NCBI GenBank assembly: GCA_013298165.1 | Contig: JAAFJU010000004.1 | Location: forward strand, 1 to 64,000 | DNA length: 64,000 nucleotides | Source of the DNA: Synechococcales cyanobacterium bin31.maxbin.ball.101 | GTDB lineage: Bacteria; Cyanobacteriota; Cyanobacteriia; Leptolyngbyales; Leptolyngbyaceae | Direction of reading: 5' to 3' | Notes under the pieces: model-generated | The model's input: the letters and a program-made list of their open reading frames with translations, nothing else | Told to the model about the DNA's origin: nothing | The model's database searches: none | Made by a program: the position numbers and the translations under genes | Shown here: in pieces, positions 17,143-26,148 of the stretch | How the letters are laid out: each line of letters opens with the position of its first letter | Position numbering within the stretch: the first letter of the stretch is position 1

Positions 17143-20100
17143 TTAGTACTGCTCGTCTTGAGCCTCGTCTTTGGTGTTGGTTTTCCGCAGAGGCGTGGAT
17201 CGGTCAAAGGTCATGCGGATTTGGCGCATTTGCTCGCCGTCTTTGGCGATCGCCATGATTGGGAAGTCCAGATTGCCGTCTTGGAACGACATTTGCATCC
17301 TGAAGGTGCCGTCTGCACTGAGCTGCACAGGCACGCCGCCGATCGTCAATTGGGCATCGGGTTCCGTTGCGCCGTAGATAATCAGCTCTGCGTCCGCCAC
17401 CAGCCAGAACTTGCGCGATCGGTTCGGCGGCATCGAAGCGCCCATGCCAATGCCTGACATGCCTCGGCCCGACATGGTGTAGCCCACACCCGACATGCCC
17501 ATTCCAGAAGGTGTTGGCAAGCTCCAGAACTCGCCGCCCAGGAATTCTTCATTGGCCCAAAGTCCAGCCCCAGAAGGGAACACAAAGGAACTTAAGGACT
17601 CAGCGGGGATTTGGTGCATGGAGCCAAAGAGAGATCCGGCCATGCGGGCCGCTTGGTCGGCTTGGGAAACCCCGAAGACAGGGTTGTTAAATTCGTTGCG
17701 GCTGGGTGGGGTGACGGTTCCTGGTGGGACGAGCTGTAGGAAGGTGCGTCCTTGAAGATTTTCTTCAAAATCGACGGTAATAAACTGGTCATCCATCCAG
17801 TCCGACGGATAGACCGGAGGAATGCGGACGGTGTTCGATCGGGCCAACAGCAGCCATCCGCCCGTCGCGGTCAGGTAGCCAATTTCGGTGAGGTATTCCC
17901 GATCGCTGACGGGAATCGGCAAGTACCAATCCCGCGCCATTTCATCACAGGAATACTGCTGAAGACTGTGGGGATTTTGACTGTTGATGTCTAGATCGGT
18001 GACATCGTACAGTCGGAGGGCAAGCTGCTGTCCACCTTGATTGCGCAGGGCTTGACGGTGATCGTCCGGTACATCCCAGTAGGTGTAGCCCCACTGCGGG
18101 TCACGGGCCATTAAGACGATGCGGCTTTCTCCGTAGCCCGCTGGTAAGTCGGGTAAATCCCGATCGACATCCGCCAAATCTTCACGGCTTAAGGGTGTTT
18201 TGCCGATCGCAATGCCTGTGGCAACGCCCGCTGCGATTCCAGCGGCAACGCCTGCTGCTGTGCCAAGGTCGATGGGATTTTGGGGAGCGGGGGTGTTTTC
18301 AGGAGAATTCGTTGGCATGTCGCTAGATGAGGGGCTAGAAGGATCAATGGGATTAGCCCCCTGTCCGATCGGTTGATGGATGTCGGGAGGGAGTTGAGTA
18401 ATGGGTTCGTGGGGCAGTGTGACTGCTGGGACAGAGCCGATCGTCTCGGTGGCGGCTCCCGTGGTGACACCTGCGGCAATGACGGCTCCGGCGAGACCTG
18501 CGGTTCCGGCGGCGATCGCTAAAGGATCCAGTCCGGCGGAATCCGGTCCTGGGAACTGTAATCCGCCTGCTTCGCCCTGAACGCCTCGGGGATTGACTTC
18601 GGCGGAACCGATGCCATGGACTTCGACATCATGGTCGATCGCCAGGGTTTCATCGTCGAGGTCGGACACAATGGCCGCAGCGGCTTGATTGCGAGGATCG
18701 GCTTCGACGATCGGTTGTCCGGCGGCGGCGACGGCAGCGGCTCCAGCCACTACGGCGGCGGCTCCAGCCACTACTCCACCGATCGGCGCGAGGTTAGGCG
18801 ATTGAATTTCGGTATCCGGTTCATCGGTTTCGCGTTCTGGCGTTCCGACAGCAGCGGCAGCGCCTCCAATGGCTGCGGTGCCGATCGCGGCCCCTGCTGC
18901 TGCGACTCCGGGATCGATCGTGACACCGACTGGATTCGTTGGGGCTGGAGGATTGACGGTGGCAGCGTCACCGATCGGCGCACCTGTTGCATTGGCCGAA
19001 CCCATCGCACCTGCATCACCTGCTGCGCCACCTCTACGACCTTTTAATAACCACCAAGCCAGTCCTGCCGCTGCTAATGCAATGGGAAGCCAAGGCCACC
19101 AAGGAAATCCAGCCGCCGCTGCATCAGACGCACCGTTAGAAACCGCTGCGATCGGAGCCACACTGGCGGGCGCACTATTGGGAACAGCCGCTACTGGACT
19201 GCTGCTCGGACTGGCAACAGCCACCGCTGCGGGTGTCGCAGTGGCGGTCGCTCCAGCCACCGCTGTCGCAATCAAGGCCGCTGAATCGTCGATGACTGCA
19301 CCAGGAGAACTCACCGATTTGATCGCGGCTTTGGCTTCTTCCGTGCCGATGTAGCCTAAGAAGGCGGCAGCGGCGGGGGAGAGACGGCCTTTTTTGTAGA
19401 CGTAGGCGATCGGTTGAGAGAAGGGATAGCGCTGATCGTCGGGCTGGGTCTTGTGCATGTCCAAGGCCCGCACCCCTTTGAGGTTTTTAATCCCATCGGC
19501 GGTAATGTACCCCAGCCCGTCATCGCCTAGTTTTGCGGCGACATCTTCGGGGTTTTCAGAACCGGAGGCCACGGCGCTGGTCACGGCTTGGAATGGCGCA
19601 GATTTGAAGACGGGATAGTTGGGGAAGGCGTTGCGGGTGTCGCTCACGTCGGGTTGGTCGATTAGACGGATGGGCTTATCGGGTCCACCGACTTCATTCC
19701 AATTGGTGATTTCGCCTCGAAAGATTTTGGCGAACTGCTGAATGGTCAAGCTCCCTTTAAACGGGTTGCTTTCGCTGACCAGCATGGCGATTTTTTCGCG
19801 CTTGATGGGAATCGCGATAAACCCTTTGGCGATTTCATCTGGGGTCAAGGCCCGTCCGATCGAAGCCAAGTCAACTTTTCCAGCTTCTAATGCCTGCAAT
19901 CCTGCCGCCGTTCCTCCGGTCCCGAAGGTCACAGGCGTGCCTTTGTACTTCGCTTCATATTTCTCTTTGAGGGCCTGGTTCATCGCCGCTAGGCTACCGG
20001 AACCGTCGATCGCGAGTTTAGATCCTTGGGGAAGAGACGTTGGCAAAACCGGGGGCGTCGCGGTCTGAGCCAGGAGTTTTGGGTTTGCCTGGGCGATCGT

Positions 20101-20292
20101 CCCTTGTAAATTCCCCAACCGTAACTCCGTCATCATCGACGGCACACCCAAAACCGTGGCACAGGTGACGGTACTCAACAACGCCGTCCAAACCCCTTGG
20201 GCCAAAGGGCGTGAGTTCTGCGGCAGACGCAGGGCGCGTCGGATAGCCGTTTTCGGTGAACTCAACCCAGTGATCGATCTTTTGTATGCCAT
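17143..20292 (-). CDS. Membrane-anchored PstS-like binding domain fused to DUF4912
   Basis: About 1049 residues. After a basic N-terminus and a hydrophobic export segment (GVWTALLSTVTCATVLGV) comes a PBP-like domain related to PstS (about residues 86-325: KLAIDGSGSL, TGGTAAGLQALEAGKVDLAS, FRGEITNWNEVGGPDKPIRL, SDTRNAFPNYPVF). An Ala/Pro/Ser linker leads to one transmembrane helix (WWPWLPIALAAAGLAWWLL, about 395-415) followed by KGRRGG, then roughly 300 low-complexity Ala/Gly residues and a DUF4912 domain (about 720-850, with MARDPQWGYTYWDVP). The positive-inside rule puts the binding domain in the periplasm and DUF4912 in the cytoplasm. The TTG at 20304 is a less likely start. It is divergent from gvpA. 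Function unknown; a paralogue lies at 34025. Confidence 0.8.
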   Translation of the reverse strand: MAYKRSITGLSSPKTAIRRALRLPQNSRPLAQGVWTALLSTVTCATVLGVPSMMTELRLGNLQGTIAQANPKLLAQTATPPVLPTSLPQGSKLAIDGSGSLAAMNQALKEKYEAKYKGTPVTFGTGGTAAGLQALEAGKVDLASIGRALTPDEIAKGFIAIPIKREKIAMLVSESNPFKGSLTIQQFAKIFRGEITNWNEVGGPDKPIRLIDQPDVSDTRNAFPNYPVFKSAPFQAVTSAVASGSENPEDVAAKLGDDGLGYITADGIKNLKGVRALDMHKTQPDDQRYPFSQPIAYVYKKGRLSPAAAAFLGYIGTEEAKAAIKSVSSPGAVIDDSAALIATAVAGATATATPAAVAVASPSSSPVAAVPNSAPASVAPIAAVSNGASDAAAAGFPWWPWLPIALAAAGLAWWLLKGRRGGAAGDAGAMGSANATGAPIGDAATVNPPAPTNPVGVTIDPGVAAAGAAIGTAAIGGAAAAVGTPERETDEPDTEIQSPNLAPIGGVVAGAAAVVAGAAAVAAAGQPIVEADPRNQAAAAIVSDLDDETLAIDHDVEVHGIGSAEVNPRGVQGEAGGLQFPGPDSAGLDPLAIAAGTAGLAGAVIAAGVTTGAATETIGSVPAVTLPHEPITQLPPDIHQPIGQGANPIDPSSPSSSDMPTNSPENTPAPQNPIDLGTAAGVAAGIAAGVATGIAIGKTPLSREDLADVDRDLPDLPAGYGESRIVLMARDPQWGYTYWDVPDDHRQALRNQGGQQLALRLYDVTDLDINSQNPHSLQQYSCDEMARDWYLPIPVSDREYLTEIGYLTATGGWLLLARSNTVRIPPVYPSDWMDDQFITVDFEENLQGRTFLQLVPPGTVTPPSRNEFNNPVFGVSQADQAARMAGSLFGSMHQIPAESLSSFVFPSGAGLWANEEFLGGEFWSLPTPSGMGMSGVGYTMSGRGMSGIGMGASMPPNRSRKFWLVADAELIIYGATEPDAQLTIGGVPVQLSADGTFRMQMSFQDGNLDFPIMAIAKDGEQMRQIRMTFDRSTPLRKTNTKDEAQDEQY

Positions 20293-20334
20293 CCCGAATC
20301 TCAAACCCTAAAGACTGATAAAAATATTGCCTGC

Positions 20335-20340
20335 ATTATA
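20335..20340 (-). promoter_or_regulatory. Candidate -10 element TATAAT for the PstS-like/DUF4912 gene
   Basis: A perfect TATAAT on the minus strand lies 43 bases upstream of the ATG at 20292. No convincing -35 hexamer is seen at 16-18 bases. The rest of the 311-base divergent region to gvpA shows no element I can name. Confidence 0.4.
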
Positions 20341-20603
20341 CAGGTCTTCCTGAACGCCTAGACCAGGATGATCCGGCATTCTACGGGATCACACTGGAAA
20401 ACCCTATCTCCCTTCGTAGGATTTTGTCTTGGGGCTGTTGCAAATCGGGTGGTTTCACTTAGCACATCTGGGCGATCGATCGGCCATCTTGTAATCACTG
20501 AGGTGATGAACATGGACGCCCTTGAAACGGCGGACAACCTTCTCATCCTACGCATGGCTACAACTCATTTGTTATCAGGTCTCTGGACCTACGAGGATTT
20601 ATC

Positions 20604-20822
20604 ATGGCTGTTGAAAAAGTGAACTCTTCTTCTAGCTTGGCAGAAGTGGTCGATCGGATTTTGGATAAGGGCATCGTGATTGACGCTTGGGTCCGCGTGT
20701 CCTTGGTGGGTATTGAATTGCTTTCGATCGAAGCCCGTGTCGTGATCGCATCGGTGGAAACCTACTTGAAGTACGCCGAAGCCGTTGGCTTGACGTCTCA
20801 AGCGGCTGTCCCTGCTGCTTAG
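20604..20822 (+). CDS. gvpA: Gas vesicle major structural protein GvpA
   Basis: The 72-residue rib protein that builds the gas vesicle shell. The core [40 protein letters not shown] and [14 protein letters not shown] is essentially the cyanobacterial consensus. A single copy is present, whereas many cyanobacteria have several. ATG with GAGG eight bases upstream. It is the first gene of a co-directional cluster running to 27218; a 104-base gap follows. Confidence 0.98.
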   Translation: MAVEKVNSSSSLAEVVDRILDKGIVIDAWVRVSLVGIELLSIEARVVIASVETYLKYAEAVGLTSQAAVPAA

Positions 20823-20926
20823 TTTTTTGGTATCCGAACGATGAATGGTGGTCAGAGGCAACATGTCTTCTGGCCACTTTTATTTTCTAATTTGTTTGTA
20901 CGAAATTATTTGTAAGGCAATTGATC

Positions 20927-21913
20927 ATGGCGCTTAAAGATATTTGGCAACAGGACCGACAGACTCGACAAGCTGAGTTGAAAATCCGTCAGGAAGCCGT
21001 CGTTCAACTCCGATCGCAACACCAATCCGAACATGCTGCCATGGCCACTCAACTTCGGGCAGAACTCAGCCAAGTGTTACCGAAACTGCGCCGAGACGAG
21101 TCGGAACGCCAGCTAGAAGCTCAGTGCGCTCAAGCAGGTCGGGAAATAGAAGCAGCGGCTCGTCGTCAAGAGGTCCAGCAGTTTCTCTACGATCTTCACC
21201 AGCGTCGATGCGAAGCTGCGGATGATTTGCGCTTGCTCCTCGAAGAGTTTCGGGCCGATCGTCACGCCCAAAGTGCCGCCATCAACCTCATGCTGCAGGA
21301 AACTCGCAAAACCCGTGAAGCAGAAGTGGCCGCTCTCTTTGAGCGATTTGCTGAGGAAACCCTCGATCGTCAAGCCGCTGTCCAAGCGATTCGGGACTAC
21401 GTCTGGGGCGATGCTGCACCGAGACCTGTGAATGCCGATGCGATCGACGCCATTTTGGAACTGGCCTTCCAAGAGATGCCCAAGCCTGAAGCAAAGCCTG
21501 AAGCGAAATCTGGCGTTTCGGCTGCTGCGAAACCTGCTGTGAAACCTGAAGCAAAGCCTGACGCAAAACCCGCTGTTTCTTCAGGAGCAAAACCTGCGGT
21601 GACGCCTGCGGTCAAAGCTGCGGTCCAAACCGAAGTCAAAGCTGAAGTCAAAGCCGAAGTCAAAGCCGAAGTCAAAGATGAAGTTTCTGAGCCGATCGCC
21701 GAGATTTCACTGAGTGAACAACTACTGGCAACCGTGAATTCGCTATCCGGTGTTCGTTTATCGGATCTTGAGTCCACTTTAAACGTAACCCGCAGTGAAC
21801 TGGTGCAGGCATTGCAGCAACTCATCCGATCGGGCGACATCGTTCAACGCGATCGAGCCTACTACTCCAAATCCCAGCTCAAGACCCAAACCCCAGCCTC
21901 TGCAACCGTTTAG
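20927..21913 (+). CDS. gvpC: Gas vesicle protein GvpC with a C-terminal winged-helix-like domain
   Basis: Outer reinforcing protein of the vesicle. The start MALKDIWQQDRQTRQAEL is typical GvpC, followed by degenerate helical repeats to about residue 165. Then comes a Lys/Ala/Pro/Glu linker of about 80 residues with KPEAK units and tandem VKAE units (a 12-base DNA repeat near 21640-21680). The end, about residues 261-315, reads LSEQLLATVNSLSGVRLSDL..VTRSELVQALQQLIRSGDIV..RDRAYY, a winged-helix-like fold also found at the end of GvpN in this cluster. The ATG at 20927 is chosen over a TTG at 20921 because it gives the family N-terminus. At 328 residues it is longer than usual because of linker and domain. 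Confidence 0.9.
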   Translation: MALKDIWQQDRQTRQAELKIRQEAVVQLRSQHQSEHAAMATQLRAELSQVLPKLRRDESERQLEAQCAQAGREIEAAARRQEVQQFLYDLHQRRCEAADDLRLLLEEFRADRHAQSAAINLMLQETRKTREAEVAALFERFAEETLDRQAAVQAIRDYVWGDAAPRPVNADAIDAILELAFQEMPKPEAKPEAKSGVSAAAKPAVKPEAKPDAKPAVSSGAKPAVTPAVKAAVQTEVKAEVKAEVKAEVKDEVSEPIAEISLSEQLLATVNSLSGVRLSDLESTLNVTRSELVQALQQLIRSGDIVQRDRAYYSKSQLKTQTPASATV

Positions 21914-21971
21914 CAGAGAGTTTCACCCTCGATCGATTCATTAGCCCCCTTGAATTTTAGGACTTTTAACC

Positions 21972-23840
21972 GTGGCGACTGTTCTTCGTACTAGCTCCCG
22001 TCGATTTGTCAGTACTCCCGCGATCGATCGCTTGACGGTCCGCGCGTTGCGTTACCTTCAGTCTGGTTTCTCCGTGCATCTACGCGGACCCGCAGGTACC
22101 GGGAAGACCACTCTGTCGCTTCATCTCGCGGACCTGTTAGAGCGGCCCATGATGCTGATGTTTGGCGATGACGAAGCCAAAACCTCGGACCTAATTGGCA
22201 AACAGTCCGGCTACACCCGCAAAAAAGTCGTGGATAACTACATCCACAGCGTCCTAAAAATCGAAGACCAAGTCCGCCAAACGTGGGTTGACTCGCGCCT
22301 GACCCTCGCCTGCCGTGAAGGCTACACGCTGATCTACGACGAATTCAACCGATCGCGCCCCGAAGTCAACAATATTTTGCTCTCGGTTTTAGAAGAAAAA
22401 CTGCTGATTCTGCCGCCCGAAAGCAACGGCGTTGAGTACATCAAAGTCAGCCCCAATTTCCGCGCTATCTTCACCTCGAACCCGGATGAATACTGCGGCG
22501 TCCATTCGACTCAAGACGCCCTCATGGATCGGCTGATCACCATTGATGTGCCGGAACCGGATGAACTGACTCAGCAAGAAATCGTCATCCAAAAAACCGA
22601 ACTCGATCGCGCCACAGCCAGCACCATTGTCAACGTCGTCCGCGCCTTCCGCCAAGGCACGTTGAGTGCGACGGATTCTGGCATTGGCGCTTCGGGATTA
22701 CGGTCTTGCCTGATGATTGGCAAAATCTGCAAGGATCATGAGATCGAAGCAACTTACGACAACGCAGAATTCCGTGACCTGTGCTTGGATATTTTACGAT
22801 CGCGATCGCCCCTGTCTGTGGCAGATTCCACGACTTTGATTTGGGAAATTCTTCGACCTGAATCCAACTTGATCCAAGAGTCTTCGGTCCTGCGTGAGTT
22901 GATTCCGGTGGTGGTCAAGCCCAGTGAGGATTTGACGAATCAAGACTTAACGGTTGAAGCGCTAGAAGAACCGATCGCTGAAACAATTGAGCCAATGTCT
23001 GATGAAGCGCTTGGTCAAGCGTTTGATCAAACAATTGATGAACCTTTAAATGCAGCATTTGATGAAACTTTGATTCAATCTGTAGAGGAACAAAGCCCCG
23101 ATGAAGCTTACGAGTCAGCGCTAGAGGAACGGTTTGACTCGATCGCACAACGCTTTGAAGCTGCTGTGGAGTCTGCTGAAGAGACCCCCGACGAATGGGG
23201 CAGCGATTCTGCCAGTAATTTGACTCACGATTTGACGCATGATTTGACTCACGGCTTGGCGGATGATTTAGCTGAAACTGTGATTGAGCCTGGTTTGGAT
23301 AGTCTCTTAGAAGAACTCGACCAGACGACTGAACTGGAATTTATGCCCTCGATCGAAGCGGTTTTTGAGGAAGCGGTGGAGGAGACGATCGCTCGTCTGG
23401 ATGAGGAGACGATGAAAGCGGTGTTGGAAGAGGCGGATGACAGTCTCAATGTTTCGGACCAGGATTTGCTGTTGAGAAATGACACCTTTCTTGCATTAGA
23501 AGCAGAACTGTTTGATATTCCACCCACAGAATCCGAGATCGCTGAAAGCCCCGAAAGCGCATCAACGTTCGATTCCAGCTTTGATGCCGAGTCTGATTTT
23601 AACTCAGAGGCAATGGTTGCGATCGAACCCAGTCCCACCGCGAAGAGCGAGAAACCTACGGAGCTTTCCATCGAAGATCAACTCTATGTCTATCTCAAAA
23701 CCTGCGATAACGGCGCTAGATTATCCCAAATTGAAAGCGACCTCCGACTGCCTCGCAGCAAAGCCGTAGAAGCCATTCGCATTCTCGCCAAAACCGATCG
23801 CCTTGCCCAACGCGATCGTCATTTCTTCGCCCTAGGTTAA
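21972..23840 (+). CDS. gvpN: Gas vesicle AAA+ ATPase GvpN, extended
   Basis: MoxR-type AAA+ protein needed for vesicle growth. GTG start with TAGGA upstream. Walker A is GPAGTGKT (39-46); [40 protein letters not shown] (Walker B) and [20 protein letters not shown] (sensor) follow. At 622 residues it is much longer than the usual 350-400: between the ATPase (to about residue 310) and the end lies a very acidic, repetitive region of about 250 residues (for example [17 protein letters not shown]). The last 58 residues ([31 protein letters not shown]) form a winged-helix-like domain similar to that of GvpC. Confidence 0.95.
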   Translation: MATVLRTSSRRFVSTPAIDRLTVRALRYLQSGFSVHLRGPAGTGKTTLSLHLADLLERPMMLMFGDDEAKTSDLIGKQSGYTRKKVVDNYIHSVLKIEDQVRQTWVDSRLTLACREGYTLIYDEFNRSRPEVNNILLSVLEEKLLILPPESNGVEYIKVSPNFRAIFTSNPDEYCGVHSTQDALMDRLITIDVPEPDELTQQEIVIQKTELDRATASTIVNVVRAFRQGTLSATDSGIGASGLRSCLMIGKICKDHEIEATYDNAEFRDLCLDILRSRSPLSVADSTTLIWEILRPESNLIQESSVLRELIPVVVKPSEDLTNQDLTVEALEEPIAETIEPMSDEALGQAFDQTIDEPLNAAFDETLIQSVEEQSPDEAYESALEERFDSIAQRFEAAVESAEETPDEWGSDSASNLTHDLTHDLTHGLADDLAETVIEPGLDSLLEELDQTTELEFMPSIEAVFEEAVEETIARLDEETMKAVLEEADDSLNVSDQDLLLRNDTFLALEAELFDIPPTESEIAESPESASTFDSSFDAESDFNSEAMVAIEPSPTAKSEKPTELSIEDQLYVYLKTCDNGARLSQIESDLRLPRSKAVEAIRILAKTDRLAQRDRHFFALG

Positions 23841-23906
23841 GACCCGATTGGGTTTCTTGACCCAGATTTGATTGTTTCCCCCCAAACTCCGTTACCCCCA
23901 AACCCC

Positions 23907-24287
23907 ATGAATCTCCCTCAACACAACCCGGCCCAACGCGGTCCGATCGCCACGAATACGGGCGGTTCTAGCCTCGCGGATGTATTAGAACGGGTATTAG
24001 ACAAAGGCATTGTCATTGCAGGCGATATTTCGGTTTCTGTCGCGCAGACTGAATTGCTCAACATTCGGATTCGGCTCTTGATTTCATCGGTGGACAAAGC
24101 CCGTGAAATCGGCATTAACTGGTGGGAAAACAATCCTCACTGGAGTGCCCAAGCCGCTCAATTTGATCCGCAGCACCAGCAACAGCAACTCCAGCTTCAA
24201 GCCCAGACCCAAACCCTGCTTGACCAAAACCAAATGCTGACCGATCGCATCGCCGCCCTCGAAGCCCAAGTTAAGCCCCAAGCCTAA
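23907..24287 (+). CDS. gvpJ: Gas vesicle protein GvpJ
   Basis: GvpA-related minor protein required for vesicle nucleation. The core SSLADVLERVLDKGIVIAGD, ISVSVAQTELLNIRIRLLIS, SVDKAREIGINWWENNPHW matches GvpJ, followed by a Gln-rich coiled coil (about residues 90-126). The ATG at 23907 is preferred; the frame is open to a TTG at 23868. The stop overlaps the gvpK start (TAATG), so the two are probably translationally coupled. Confidence 0.95.
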   Translation: MNLPQHNPAQRGPIATNTGGSSLADVLERVLDKGIVIAGDISVSVAQTELLNIRIRLLISSVDKAREIGINWWENNPHWSAQAAQFDPQHQQQQLQLQAQTQTLLDQNQMLTDRIAALEAQVKPQA

Positions 24288-24784
24288 TGAATACTGAAAC
24301 AGCCCCCGTTTTTAGTCTTAGCGATACCAAACTCAGCGCAAAACCCAATACGCTCACCAAAGCTGATTCCAAACCCAATGCAGGACTAGCACCGCTTTTA
24401 TTGACGGTGACTGAATTGATTCGGCAATTGATGGAAGCGCAGGTGATTCGCCGGATGGAGCGTGGAGACTTAACCGATGATCAATTGGATCATGCTTCTG
24501 AAAGTTTGCAAAAACTCGCTGAACAAGTGGTCGAGATTTGCAAAATTTTTGATATTGAACCTGCGAGTTTGAATCTTGACTTGGGTGAAGCGGGAACACT
24601 ATTACCCAAAGAAGGTGGCTACTACCCCGGCCAACCCTCCGCCAAACCTACGCTGTTAGAACTCCTCGATCGGCTCCTCAATACAGGCATCGTCGTTCAA
24701 GGCGAAGTCGATCTCGGTCTAGCCAATCTTGATTTGGTTCATGCAAAACTCCAATTGGTATTGACCTCTCGGACATTGGTATAG
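24287..24784 (+). CDS. gvpK: Gas vesicle protein GvpK
   Basis: 165-residue GvpK: GLAPLLLTVTELIRQLMEAQ, VIRRMERGDLTDDQLDHASE, ICKIFDIEPASLNLDLGEAG and a GvpA-like tail PTLLELLDRLLNTGIVVQGE. Accessory protein in vesicle assembly. It overlaps the gvpJ stop by one base. The 198 bases between gvpK and gvpF contain a family A repeat. Confidence 0.95.
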   Translation: MNTETAPVFSLSDTKLSAKPNTLTKADSKPNAGLAPLLLTVTELIRQLMEAQVIRRMERGDLTDDQLDHASESLQKLAEQVVEICKIFDIEPASLNLDLGEAGTLLPKEGGYYPGQPSAKPTLLELLDRLLNTGIVVQGEVDLGLANLDLVHAKLQLVLTSRTLV

Positions 24785-24803
24785 ACCTGAGTTTTCCCAC
24801 AGC

Positions 24804-24938
24804 GCCCGATCCCCCTAAATCCCCCTTAAAAAGGGGGACTATGAGAAGAATTCTGGTTCCCATAGGGTAACTATGAAGAGAATTCTGGATCTTTCCTTCT
24901 TCCGGTCCCCCCTTTTTAAGGGGGCTAGGGGGATCGGG
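24804..24938. repeat. Complete family A palindromic element in the gvp cluster
   Basis: Left arm CCCGATCCCCCTAAATCCCC then TTAAAAAGGGGGACT; right arm GTCCCCCCTTTTTAAGGGGG then CTAGGGGGATCGGG. The centre has a near-direct repeat (CTATGAGAAGAATTCTGG and CTATGAAGAGAATTCTGG). It lies 20 bases behind the gvpK stop, and its hairpins could attenuate transcription into gvpF. Confidence 0.85.
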
Positions 24939-24982
24939 TTCCCCGCAACGACCCAATCATTTTAAATTACCCCCATTTTCCC

Positions 24983-25738
24983 ATGACCCACGGACTTTAT
25001 CTCTACGGAATTCTCGCTGATAATCAAACGCAATGTGACGAAATTCGATCGCTTCCTAAGGACCTCCAAGGATTAGATCAGCAGCCGATTCAAGCTAAAA
25101 GTTTTGAAAATTTTACGCTGCTTTATTCTGAAGCAAAGCAATCGAAATATCTCGCGAGCCGTCGAAATCTTCTCGGTCATGAGCGTGTCCTAGAAACCGC
25201 CATGGAGTCGGGGTATCGCAACCTTCTGCCCCTGCGTTTTGGTCTGACAGTCGAGAGTTGGAATCAAGTCGAGGAAGAACTCTTCGTGCCCTATCAAGAG
25301 AAGATGCGATCGCTCCTGACCAAGCTCGAAGGTACCCGCGAAGTCAGCGTCAAAATCTTCTGGGAACCCGAAGCAGAACTCCAGCAAATGATGGTGGAAA
25401 ATGAAGAGTTGCGGGCAGAGCGCGATCGTCACCAAGGTCAAGCCATGGGAATGGATACGGTGATTAAGCTCGGTCAAGCGATCGAACAAGCCATGGTGCA
25501 ACGTCGCGACACGATTATCAACGCATTCCAGGATGCACTGTCTCCACTGGCCATTGAACAAATCGAAAACGATGCCCTGAATGAATCCATGATTTATAAT
25601 GCGGCCTTTTTGATTGCTTGGGATCAGGAAGCGGTCTTTTCACAGCAAGTTGAAGCCGTGGATGCGATGTTTCCCGATCGGCTCAAAATTCGTTATAACA
25701 ACTTCACCGCCCCCTACAACTTCGCGCAATTTAATTAG
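24983..25738 (+). CDS. gvpF: Gas vesicle protein GvpF (GvpF/GvpL family)
   Basis: 251-residue accessory protein, YLYGIL start. GHERVLETAMESGYRNLLPL, RFGLTVESWNQVEEEL and SVKIFWEPEAELQQMMVENE are typical of the family, followed by an alpha-helical domain and a C-terminal NAAFLIAWDQEAVFSQQVEA. In other species GvpF binds GvpA and may keep it from aggregating before assembly. ATG at 24983. Confidence 0.93.
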   Translation: MTHGLYLYGILADNQTQCDEIRSLPKDLQGLDQQPIQAKSFENFTLLYSEAKQSKYLASRRNLLGHERVLETAMESGYRNLLPLRFGLTVESWNQVEEELFVPYQEKMRSLLTKLEGTREVSVKIFWEPEAELQQMMVENEELRAERDRHQGQAMGMDTVIKLGQAIEQAMVQRRDTIINAFQDALSPLAIEQIENDALNESMIYNAAFLIAWDQEAVFSQQVEAVDAMFPDRLKIRYNNFTAPYNFAQFN

Positions 25739-25838
25739 GCGTCTGACGAACCGCCCCCCGGCCCCCAATTCTGGGGGAGCCGGAACGTGCTTCTCTAAAA
25801 ATCATGTCCCCCCAGAATTGGGGGTTAGGGGGCCAAAG
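25739..25838. repeat. Complete family B palindromic element in the gvp cluster
   Basis: It begins at the gvpF stop with GCGTCTGACGAACCGCCCCC, then GGCCCCCAATTCTGGGGGAG; the right arm is TCCCCCCAGAATTGGGGGTT then AGGGGGCC. The same 21-base opening occurs in the element at 36860. Confidence 0.85.
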
Positions 25839-25865
25839 GATTCAAACTAAAACTAGGAGCCTATA

Positions 25866-26102
25866 ATGATTTTTGACCTATTGGCTGCACCGTTGACGGG
25901 GTTGACGTGGATTGCAGAACAGGTTCACGATCGCGTCATGGAAGAAGTTGATCAAAAGACCGTTCTGAGTCGGGAATTGCTCAATTTGCAGATGGCCTTT
26001 GATTTGGGGGCGATCGATGAGGAGTCCTTTGAAATTAGAGAAGAAGCGCTCTTGTTGGCGTTGCAGGCGATCGAAGAAGATGCTGAAAATGATCAAAACT
26101 AG
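25866..26102 (+). CDS. gvpG: Gas vesicle protein GvpG
   Basis: 78-residue helical accessory protein. MIFDLLAAPLTGLTWIAEQV is the signature opening, followed by a charged amphipathic half (ELLNLQMAFDLGAIDEESFE). GvpG joins the assembly complex around GvpF/GvpL in studied species. ATG directly behind a family B repeat, with AGGAG at a normal distance. Confidence 0.93.
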   Translation: MIFDLLAAPLTGLTWIAEQVHDRVMEEVDQKTVLSRELLNLQMAFDLGAIDEESFEIREEALLLALQAIEEDAENDQN

Positions 26103-26148
26103 GATTTAATGCAAGGGCAGATCTTAATCCTAAACAGCGAGTCACAGT

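Noticed and set aside
20368-20622. 84-codon plus-strand frame in front of gvpA
   Set aside because: It overlaps the gvpA start, has no protein-like pattern and sits in the expected promoter/leader region.
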